In this document: one piece after another, positions 6,384 to 12,554 of the stretch
How the letters are laid out: the number at the start of each line of letters is the position of its first letter
Numbering within the stretch: position 1 is the first letter of the stretch
Virus record (IMG/VR): IMGVR_UViG_3300033141_001863
Span: 1 to 41,421 of that record
DNA length: 41,421 nt
Origin: a virus
Reading direction: 5' to 3' (one strand)
Notes under the pieces: model-generated
Seen by the model: only the letters and a program-made list of their open reading frames with translations
Databases searched by the model: none
What the model was told of the DNA's origin: nothing
Program-made: the position numbers and the translations under genes

Positions 6384-6641
6384 CCCCTGGGCCATGTCCT
6401 CCAGCGCCTCATCCATCATTGCCCCGAACTCGGCTTCCGCTTTCAGGTCGATGATGATGTCGTCCAGCGTCGGGCTGCTGTCTAGGTAGCCGTGGCCATT
6501 TGAGCAGATAATCTTGAGCCTCGCCAGGATTTCACGGTCGAGCATCCGGTCCAGCTTGGCCAGGGGTTCCAACAGCACGATTGCTTCCTCTATCAGCTCC
6601 TGGGCTTGCTGGACAGCCATCAGCTTATCCTCTGCGTTCAT
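6378..6641 (-). CDS. Hypothetical helical phage protein, 87 aa, first gene of early operon
   Basis: Unrecognised 87-residue acidic protein, almost all helix ('EDKLMAVQQAQELIEEAIVLLEPLAKLDRMLD', 'DDIIIDLKAEAEFGAMMDEALEDMAQGN'). It is the first gene after the strong promoter at 6711-6682, with ATG at 6641 preceded by AGAAAGGAGAGAACG. First position after an early promoter often holds host-takeover or regulatory proteins, but nothing in the sequence identifies such a role here. Confidence 0.65.
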   Translation of the reverse strand: MNAEDKLMAVQQAQELIEEAIVLLEPLAKLDRMLDREILARLKIICSNGHGYLDSSPTLDDIIIDLKAEAEFGAMMDEALEDMAQGN

Positions 6642-6681
6642 CGTTCTCTCCTTTCTTGGTGTTTTCCTTTTGTCCTAGACT

Positions 6682-6711
6682 ATTTTAGCACACTCGGATG
6701 TTATTTGTCAA
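6682..6711 (-). promoter_or_regulatory. Strong sigma70-type early promoter
   Basis: Minus-strand TTGACA (6711-6706), an 18-base spacer and TAAAAT (6687-6682). The motif TCTAGGACAA follows the -10 box after two bases and is also found just after the -10 box of the promoter at 39231-39203, suggesting shared control. It would drive the small-gene array, and by readthrough the recombination genes. Confidence 0.8.
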
Positions 6712-6876
6712 GGATTATTTCTGGGGACAGGGCAAAGTGCCGGCGAATGGGTCCAGACAGCGTATAGGACCGCCTAGTTTTTGCCTGGGCGGGGCCTTTT
6801 CGAGTTTTGGGGGAAGTTATAAGAGGTGCAGAGAAAATCGCCTGAGACAGGCTATACGCCGATCTGCTTATAAATG

Positions 6877-6906
6877 GAAAGGATGGGGCCGCTGCACACC
6901 CCATCC
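6877..6906 (-). terminator. Rho-independent-type terminator after the late operon
   Basis: On the minus strand GGATGGGG (6906-6899) pairs perfectly with CCCCATCC (6888-6881) across a 10-base loop, followed by TTTCCATTTA. It lies about 40 bp after the last stop of the late operon and before the early promoter, so it should keep late transcription out of the early genes. Confidence 0.75.
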
Positions 6907-6945
6907 TTCCCGCACTTGGGAGGAGAAGTGAAACCGCCTACATTG

Positions 6946-7326
6946 CTAAATCCGCCCCTGGTCCTTGAGCCGATGGTATGCGGCACTCACCGCCGTAACT
7001 AATAGACCAGCAAGAGCCATGACCTCCTCGATCGTAGTAGGCACTCCGGAGATGGCTCCAGCCACGAGCAGGGCAATCGCCCCGATGATGGCGGCCACCA
7101 CATAGGTCGCAATCATCCGCCAAGCCCCGCCCGGGATTTTCAGAGCATCAAATAATGCCTTGAGCGGTTTTGGCCCCAGCAGGATGACCAAGAACGAGAT
7201 GATGCCAGCGATGATTTCCTCAACCCTGGCGGGCAGCTCGCCCTCGGACTGAAATGCCATCAGCATAAATGATAGCAATACAGCCGCCAACCCGAACGTG
7301 ACCACCCTCCACTTTCCTGCCTTCAT
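6946..7326 (-). other. Probable separately initiated holin-like protein (126 aa)
   Basis: ATG at 7326 is preceded by GAGGAGGGTTCAGAG, a near-ideal ribosome site, in frame with the hydrolase. The product begins MKAGKWRVVTFGLAAVLLSF and has about four membrane-spanning segments ('VVTFGLAAVLLSFMLMAF', 'IIAGIISFLVILLG', 'MIATYVVAAIIGAIALLVAG', 'VMALAGLLVTAVSAAY') with a short basic tail. Size, topology and position beside two wall hydrolases fit a holin. Confidence 0.6.
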
Positions 7327-8280
7327 CTCTGAACCCTCCTCTTCGACATGCTCATCAGGCTCGGCCCCAACGATAGCACTTTCCTCTAGGTTTTGCAAGC
7401 GATCTGCTAGTGCGGTATCAGGTCCTCCGGTCGCGGTCGGTACCGGCGTTGCCGTGGGCGTGGGCATCGCTGTTGGCGTCGGCTCATGCCTCTCAATAAG
7501 GCCCTGATCAAGCTCAATCCTGCCCTCAGCGACCGCATCCCAAAACCGGTTGTCCTTTGGATACTCATCTCGCCATATGTTGCCATGCTCAAAGAACCTC
7601 CTGCTCGCCAGGCCGCCCTGCCGGTCAATCGTTCCCATCCAAGTGACCTGCGGCGACCTGAAGCCATCATAGCCCCTCAGCTCCGGCGGGAACTCCGACA
7701 GCGGCTTCTCCAATATCTGCTGAGCTGCGACAAATGTCATATAGAACTCTATGACATCTTCATCGGTCGGGCATACCATTGCCCTCATGCTGGACCTGTC
7801 CTCTAGCTCACAGCCGAAGTAGATTTCCTGAGCCGCCCGTGCCGGACTGTACTGGCAGCCGCCATTACAAAGCGCCTCATGCTTTATCGAAGTCGGCGGC
7901 CCCCAGGCAAGAGGCAGCTCATTCTGGCCGGCATAATGGCCCGCCAGCTTGAATCCCAACTCTGCCCTGAGCCGGATATTCCACATCACATAGACGCGAT
8001 CATCAAATGAATTAGGGGCCTCGCCCATTGCCACCCTGGTGAGCACCAGGGCATCGCTCTCATTCCGCATGCAATCATGGACAGACCCACCGCACTCGAA
8101 GGCGTTCTCTATGCGGAAGCTGTCTACCAACTCAGGCCCTATGAAATCCAATGACGGCGGGCGAGCCGTTGCTGTTGGCGTCGGCGTCGGCGCATCCGCT
8201 GAAACTTCCTGAACTATCGCAAATGGGGAGATGAGGGCCGCCGCTGCGATAAGCAGGGCCAGCTCTCTTGCTACCCTAAT
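6946..8280 (-). CDS. Secreted SleB-like cell-wall hydrolase fused to a holin-like membrane domain, 444 aa
   Basis: The frame opens at ATT (8280), nine bases after GGAGAG, with no ATG/GTG/TTG before the conserved part. From ATT the product begins RVARELALLIAAAALISPF, a signal peptide with likely cleavage after VSA, then a Pro/Thr linker. Residues about 70-210 resemble SleB/CwlJ hydrolases: 'LTRVAMGEAPNSFDD' (Glu87 as candidate acid), 'VMWNIRLRAELG' and 'CQYSPARAA'. A second Pro/Thr linker (PTPTATPVPTATG) and an acidic segment lead into four hydrophobic segments (residues 319-444). An in-frame ATG at 7326 with GAGGAGGG could start the membrane part separately. Hydrolase assignment is moderate; signal peptide and membrane segments are clear. 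Confidence 0.7.
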   Translation of the reverse strand: MRVARELALLIAAAALISPFAIVQEVSADAPTPTPTATARPPSLDFIGPELVDSFRIENAFECGGSVHDCMRNESDALVLTRVAMGEAPNSFDDRVYVMWNIRLRAELGFKLAGHYAGQNELPLAWGPPTSIKHEALCNGGCQYSPARAAQEIYFGCELEDRSSMRAMVCPTDEDVIEFYMTFVAAQQILEKPLSEFPPELRGYDGFRSPQVTWMGTIDRQGGLASRRFFEHGNIWRDEYPKDNRFWDAVAEGRIELDQGLIERHEPTPTAMPTPTATPVPTATGGPDTALADRLQNLEESAIVGAEPDEHVEEEGSEMKAGKWRVVTFGLAAVLLSFMLMAFQSEGELPARVEEIIAGIISFLVILLGPKPLKALFDALKIPGGAWRMIATYVVAAIIGAIALLVAGAISGVPTTIEEVMALAGLLVTAVSAAYHRLKDQGRI

Positions 8281-9269
8281 GGAGGCTCACTCTCCAGGCC
8301 GTCGGGCATAGCCGCGATTTGCCTTTCGGTCTCAGCTCCTTCAAGCCATTCCTCATAACCCTCGAATGGCTCTCTCAGGACTTGGCTCTCCATTTCAGGG
8401 TCAACCTCCATCATGTCGCATTTCTCGATCAGCTTCTTGGTGACTTGCAAAGCTCCATCGTAGCGGCCCAATTCTACCAGCGCCTGCTCGTACTCGCCAG
8501 CCAGCCGGATATAATCCTCCTCCATATTTTCAGATGAGCCGCCGTTTTGCCTTGCCCTTGCAATCTCCTGAGCCTTGGCCTCCCTCAGTGCCGCAATCCT
8601 GTTCAGATTTGCAGTTGCCAACGCAACCTTCGGCTCATAGAATCTCTTCCAGCCCTCCAGCACCTTTCTGGGAATCATCTCTGTCTCCTCGTAGCCATAG
8701 ATGGGAGCATCGAGCAGCGCCACATCCTCCGGTGTCCATAGCTTTATGCCTCTCGCCTCTACATGGCCGAACATTCGATGCGCGCCAGGCCGCTGCCACG
8801 ACCATTGAAGATTTGAGGTCATCTCCACCCCATAAAGGCGTATCTCCTCAATCTTCTGGCCGCGGTCATGCATCAGAAGAGCAAGGCCAAGCATTTGCGA
8901 GAAAGTGCTTGTCAGAAACTTCGCCCGCCGGCTCCCTCTCCATGTGTTCGAAAAGAGATTGATCACTACATCTCTCAATGGATATTTCACCGAACTGGGA
9001 TACTCCGGCATGGCCTCCTGCATGTAAATAGGGAAAGCGTGCGGCCTTCTAAGCCAGGCATCATAGCCGCCATCAGAGCCGTACGTCGTGTGCTTGCTTC
9101 GTATCATCCAGGGCCAATGAATCTCGAAAAGCGCATCCACCTCGTGTTCTTCCAGCTCGCCATCGTATAGACCCATGTTCAGTGTCCATAGACGCCATTC
9201 CGGATTCAACCGCTTGAACTCTTTCACCCTGACATATGACGGGGCCAGCCCAACAATCAACAGCCTCAT
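8271..9269 (-). CDS. Conserved phage protein with Rossmann-like N-terminus, 332 aa
   Basis: The N-terminal 220 residues match a family common in tailed phages with no known function, distantly reminiscent of MptE/DUF115-like enzymes. Features: 'RLLIVGLAPSYVRVKEF' (nucleotide-binding-like strand-loop), 'VDALFEIHWPWM', 'FPIYMQEAMPEYPSSVKYPLRDVV', 'FSQMLGLALLM', 'IRLYGVEMTSNLQWSWQRP', 'VALLDAPIYGYE'. The C-terminal 110 residues are charged helices. The start overlaps the upstream gene as ATGA; its TAG stop lies inside the first codons of the hydrolase. Given the sugar genes elsewhere, a glycan-related role is possible but unproven. Confidence 0.7.
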   Translation of the reverse strand: MRLLIVGLAPSYVRVKEFKRLNPEWRLWTLNMGLYDGELEEHEVDALFEIHWPWMIRSKHTTYGSDGGYDAWLRRPHAFPIYMQEAMPEYPSSVKYPLRDVVINLFSNTWRGSRRAKFLTSTFSQMLGLALLMHDRGQKIEEIRLYGVEMTSNLQWSWQRPGAHRMFGHVEARGIKLWTPEDVALLDAPIYGYEETEMIPRKVLEGWKRFYEPKVALATANLNRIAALREAKAQEIARARQNGGSSENMEEDYIRLAGEYEQALVELGRYDGALQVTKKLIEKCDMMEVDPEMESQVLREPFEGYEEWLEGAETERQIAAMPDGLESEPPLG

Positions 9270-9622
9270 TTGATGATAAACCTCGGCTCTCCTCCAAGTG
9301 ATATGACCTGCTCGGTAAGAATCTCAACGCCAACCTTCAGATGGCCATTCTCCTTTGTCAGCATCTCAATTCTTTTAGCGCTTGCGGCTAAATCTTGCTC
9401 AAGCGCTTTCACCTTGGACTCCAGCACAGAGATACGATTCTGCATGGCCGAGATTTCGGCCTCATATTCATCTGCCCGCTCCCTATATTGCCTGAGCAGG
9501 CCGATCGCGCCATTCGTTAGCTCCTTGGCGCTTGAGGTCCGCGAGCGCAGAATGGCCACGATGCCCGCAATCAGACCAGGAATCGCCGCAACAACGGCTA
9601 CGACAACGGCTGTATTATCCAC
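9266..9622 (-). CDS. Membrane-anchored coiled-coil protein (lysis accessory), 118 aa
   Basis: One N-terminal hydrophobic segment ('VVVAVVAAIPGLIAGIVAILR', residues 6-26) is followed by a long coiled coil ('EYEAEISAMQNRISVLESKVKALEQDLAASAKRIEMLTKEN', about 52-92) and a short hydrophobic end. Gene order between a lysozyme, a multi-span membrane protein and a hydrolase suggests a spanin-like or holin-accessory role. No family was recognised. It overlaps both neighbours (8 bp upstream, ATGA downstream). Confidence 0.65.
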   Translation of the reverse strand: MDNTAVVVAVVAAIPGLIAGIVAILRSRTSSAKELTNGAIGLLRQYRERADEYEAEISAMQNRISVLESKVKALEQDLAASAKRIEMLTKENGHLKVGVEILTEQVISLGGEPRFIIK

Positions 9623-9974
9623 GGCCTATCCCCTTCTTCGATGCATTGTTTCGTTCCCTTCCGATCTGCCATGAGATTATCTCCTTCATCAGCAATGCGA
9701 TTACGCCATGAAGCCGCACCGCCGAGGACCAATTCTCGAACACAGATGCACCCAGCCACGGCCGCAGCAGATCATAAAGCCAGTCTTGCCCAAAATCCCT
9801 GACTGCGGCTAAGACGAAATAGAACAAAGACACATGCAGCATCCATGATGCCATTCCGACAGAAATCATCGATGCATACTGCCTCCCATTGGCTGCTTTA
9901 TAGCGAGCATGTCCAATAGCCACCCCTGCCGCAATTATTGAGATGCCGAATGTCAGCCATTGAGCCAGAATCAT
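9615..9974 (-). CDS. Multi-span membrane protein, holin candidate, 119 aa
   Basis: Three hydrophobic segments are visible: 'ILAQWLTFGISIIAAGVAIG' (2-21), 'SMISVGMASWMLHVSLFYFVLAAV' (35-58) and a weaker 'VRLHGVIALLMKEIISWQIG' (87-106), with a basic C-terminal tail. Size and position directly after the GH25 lysozyme (ATGA overlap) fit a class I holin, competing with the membrane domain at 7326 for that role. Family unknown. Confidence 0.6.
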   Translation of the reverse strand: MILAQWLTFGISIIAAGVAIGHARYKAANGRQYASMISVGMASWMLHVSLFYFVLAAVRDFGQDWLYDLLRPWLGASVFENWSSAVRLHGVIALLMKEIISWQIGRERNNASKKGIGRG

Positions 9975-10819
9975 CCCATCTCCTCGGCCACCTCGCTCAG
10001 CCGCTCTGCCGCGGCTCTCAGCATGGCCGCCTCCCGCCTAATCTTATCGGCAGGGCCGCCGGCCGGCGGTGGTGTCGGAGGAGCGCTGTCCTCTCGGAAC
10101 AGCACATCTCGGTCCATGAATGTTGAAGCGCAATAGCCGTCCACCTTGCCCCTGCCCTTCGATGTCCACTGTATGCCCAGCACACCCCCTCTCTCGTTAG
10201 GCCCTTTCTCGATGCTCCATGGTTTAGGAACTCGCCACTTCACCCGCGTTGAGATTTCCGCTGGGTCAAGAACGTCCTTTGAGTATCGTACTCCAAGCAA
10301 TTGCGATGGGTCGAGCGGATAATGGGCCACGATCAAGGGCCAATTATCCTCGCCCTTGCCGATGTGCGGCCCGAGCTTCGATGACGCCCAATACCAGGCC
10401 GCCGTATAGAACGCTCCCTCAATCTTCAACTCCTGCTCGACGGTATGCATCCAGACGACCGCCTGCTCGACCAATTCCTGCCCGCTTATGGCATAGGTCT
10501 CATGTCTCGGGTTTGTGCCCAGCTCAAAGTCGCCGACGAAAAACTCCGGCATGGCCGGCGCTTTCGAGGGGCATACCTTCTCCACGAAATTCATGGCATC
10601 GGCATATGGGTCCCTGTTCGTTGGCCAGGGCAGCCCATAGGCGGCAAACCGCAGCCCCTCGGCCTCCGCCTTTATCTTGGTGTCGAGATAGAATGGGTCT
10701 CTCTCGGCCTGGCCGATGACGCACCTGGCGATGATGCCGACGAAACCTCGACTCTTTATGGCCTTTGCATCGATCGGCCCATTGTGCCTGCTCGTATCAA
10801 CCCACGGCTCTCTGATCAT
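9971..10819 (-). CDS. GH25-family lysozyme (endolysin), 282 aa
   Basis: Predicted muramidase that cleaves the MurNAc-GlcNAc bond of peptidoglycan. It begins MIREPWVDTSRHNGPID, the typical D-x-S start of glycoside hydrolase 25. The catalytic-strand motif is 'FFVGDFELG' (Asp97 and Glu99), and near the C-terminus is 'VLGIQWTSKGRGKVDGYCA' followed by 'MDRDVLF', matching the usual GH25 ending. A Pro-rich linker and a short helical tail follow. No signal peptide, so export would need a holin. ATG at 10819 with GGAGATTTG is preferred over TTG at 10822. Confidence 0.82.
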   Translation of the reverse strand: MIREPWVDTSRHNGPIDAKAIKSRGFVGIIARCVIGQAERDPFYLDTKIKAEAEGLRFAAYGLPWPTNRDPYADAMNFVEKVCPSKAPAMPEFFVGDFELGTNPRHETYAISGQELVEQAVVWMHTVEQELKIEGAFYTAAWYWASSKLGPHIGKGEDNWPLIVAHYPLDPSQLLGVRYSKDVLDPAEISTRVKWRVPKPWSIEKGPNERGGVLGIQWTSKGRGKVDGYCASTFMDRDVLFREDSAPPTPPPAGGPADKIRREAAMLRAAAERLSEVAEEMG

Positions 10820-10832
10820 CAAATCTCCTCGT

Positions 10833-11549
10833 CTAAATCATCACTTCCTGATAGCGCCGCTCCAAATCATGCAATGGTATCAGCCCACGGCGAAGCTCAT
10901 CGTAGAAGCGGCGCGCTCGCTCCATCCAGAACCAAATCGCCTGGGAGCCGCCCACCGCCCCGTGCACCTCAAAAACAATGCACACCGCATCCTCTGTAGT
11001 GCCCCAGCTGAAGTATGGATTGTCGGTACCGCCCGTGGCTGCCACATGACCAAAGCCATAGCGATTCGTTCCATCCCCAAAATCGTAGTCCTCAGTCATG
11101 TTATTGGGATTGAGACCAGCTCCGCCACCGGTCTCCCTCTCAGTCCCATTCAGCACAATGCCCAGGTTGTCCCTTGTGCTGATGGCGGCCTGGACGTTGT
11201 ACCCTTGTGCAACGTTGCCTATGGCCGAATTGCCGATGTCCGTGCCACCCTGTATCGAGTAAAGCACCACATACCAGGTCCCGCCCGCATTATTGAAGGT
11301 GAAGTCGTGATTGCCCTCAGGCGCATTCTCAAGGGCCAGCGCATAAATTGTCAGATATAGTCCAGGGCTGCCGTGCGTGCATTGCTCCACTATCGTCATC
11401 GCCTGGCCGTTGTATTTGAAATTCGATGCCGTCCATGTTCCATAGCGGGCAACGAATGCCGCCAGCACCGAGCCATTGTTGTTGAAAGACACTGTGGCCG
11501 GACTTGTACTCACACTCGTCTGCGTCTTGTTGCCTATCTGCGCACTCAT
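10833..11549 (-). CDS. Probable tail-tip/fibre protein, 238 aa
   Basis: No named family is recognised. The sequence is rich in Gly, Asn, Thr and short strands ('TVSFNNNGSVLAAFVARYG', 'YLTIYALALENAPEGNHDFTF', 'TWYVVLYSIQGG'), the composition of phage distal-tail or receptor-binding beta structures. The last 35 residues turn into a charged helix ('FWMERARRFYDELRRGLIPL'). Position between tail-tip genes and the lysozyme supports a virion-tip or adhesion role. Confidence 0.6.
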   Translation of the reverse strand: MSAQIGNKTQTSVSTSPATVSFNNNGSVLAAFVARYGTWTASNFKYNGQAMTIVEQCTHGSPGLYLTIYALALENAPEGNHDFTFNNAGGTWYVVLYSIQGGTDIGNSAIGNVAQGYNVQAAISTRDNLGIVLNGTERETGGGAGLNPNNMTEDYDFGDGTNRYGFGHVAATGGTDNPYFSWGTTEDAVCIVFEVHGAVGGSQAIWFWMERARRFYDELRRGLIPLHDLERRYQEVMI

Positions 11550-11559
11550 CTGCCAAACC

Positions 11560-11994
11560 TCACGCCTGACTCGCCCGCAGCGCCACGGCTACTCGCTTAA
11601 CAGTCGTTGGCGTCCCGCTCACTTCCAACTTTAGCCAGTCGCCAGTATTCAGCGAATAACTCAGGCCCGTGATGCTCCTGCTTGCCTGAGAGCTGAGCGA
11701 GCAGTCTTGCAAGGATGTCCAGGAACCGCCGAGAGAGCTGGACTTGTAGAGCGTAATCGTCGCGCTTCCGCTCAGCCCCTCGAACTCCCAAATATTGATG
11801 ACCGTGATCGTGATGTCCGCAGGCACCTCCGTTATCGCAATTTCTCCCGACTGCAAGACCTGGTACTGATTTCCCAGGAGCATCGTAGCGCCGCGGGCGG
11901 ATAGCGCAAGTGCGTTATTTACAACATCCTGATTCCAGATGGCCGCGCTGATAAGATCGCCGGTTGCTCGTGTGTTAGGCGTTGACCAAGCCAT
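11560..11994 (-). CDS. Tail-associated structural protein, 144 aa
   Basis: The N-terminus 'WSTPNTRATGDLISAAIWN' followed by QDVVNN is a motif seen at the start of many phage tail-fibre and tip proteins (inference from pattern memory). The remaining 100 residues are beta-rich ('ITITVINIWEFEGLSGSATITL', 'TGDWLKLEVSGTPTTVKRVAVAL') and look like one jelly-roll domain. It lies between genes of similar character, three bases from the downstream gene. Confidence 0.65.
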   Translation of the reverse strand: MAWSTPNTRATGDLISAAIWNQDVVNNALALSARGATMLLGNQYQVLQSGEIAITEVPADITITVINIWEFEGLSGSATITLYKSSSLGGSWTSLQDCSLSSQASRSITGLSYSLNTGDWLKLEVSGTPTTVKRVAVALRASQA

Positions 11995-11997
11995 AGG

Positions 11998-12546
11998 CTA
12001 CTCCCTTTTCTTGGCTTTCTCAGAACGTGACCGCGGCAATCCATGCTCTAGGTTCTCTTCGGCCAGCGTCTCCAGACTTTCCGCCATGAATCCTCTTATC
12101 TTCAGTTTTGGATGGGCAGAAACCGCTGCGGCCGGCGTGTAATTCCTCGTGTCCGGCTCAGGTCGGGCCAGCAACACATCCTCAACTTCGCTGGCGTCAT
12201 CTGGAAAGATGATCGGTCTGGGCCTATTGCGGTTGCCCTCATTCATGCAGGATATGCAGAAGAAAGCGGGGTCGGCGGGCGTGACTACTTCCGCACCACC
12301 ACATTCACAGTCGGCAATCCACCGGTTAGCCTCCACTCTTGCATATACCGGCCGTCCGGTTGGATGACCCGTTGCCTTGGCAAGCAAGTCCAGACGGCCG
12401 TTCCGCGAGAGCAACTTTCTCAGCCACGCCCGCCGGTCCGCAGCATTCCACATTTTCCAATGGTCTTCTGCAGTGCATATCTTCCCAATCTCATTCCGCT
12501 GATATGCGTTCATCCTCATCTTGCGCATATAGCTCTCGTCAACCAT
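11998..12546 (-). CDS. Zinc-ribbon protein in tail region, 182 aa
   Basis: Unrecognised protein. The N-terminal 60 residues are helical and basic ('HWKMWNAADRRAWLRKLLSRNG'). A zinc-ribbon follows: 'IADCECGGAEVV' and 'AFFCISCMNEGNRNRP' (four Cys around residues 80-100). The C-terminal half appears disordered and ends in a basic tail 'RSRSEKAKKRE'. A zinc ribbon among tail genes is uncommon and its role is not clear. Confidence 0.6.
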   Translation of the reverse strand: MVDESYMRKMRMNAYQRNEIGKICTAEDHWKMWNAADRRAWLRKLLSRNGRLDLLAKATGHPTGRPVYARVEANRWIADCECGGAEVVTPADPAFFCISCMNEGNRNRPRPIIFPDDASEVEDVLLARPEPDTRNYTPAAAVSAHPKLKIRGFMAESLETLAEENLEHGLPRSRSEKAKKRE

Positions 12547-12554
12547 GCTTCCTC

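Larger units (their letters stand above)
6642..6945. other. Largest non-coding stretch of the window
   Basis: About 300 bp between the lysis end of the late operon and the early operon. It contains the late terminator (6877-6906) and the early promoter (6682-6711). Between them (6712-6876) I find no convincing gene. There are short stems: GCCTG-AGA-CAGGC at about 6840-6852 and CCGCC/GGCGG near 6771-6796. It is a candidate location for an origin, packaging or regulatory site, but no repeated iteron or att-like sequence is visible. Confidence 0.6.

Noticed and set aside
6701-6904. Minus-strand frame of 67 codons in the non-coding stretch
   Set aside because: It crosses the terminator stem and the promoter, with no ribosome site.
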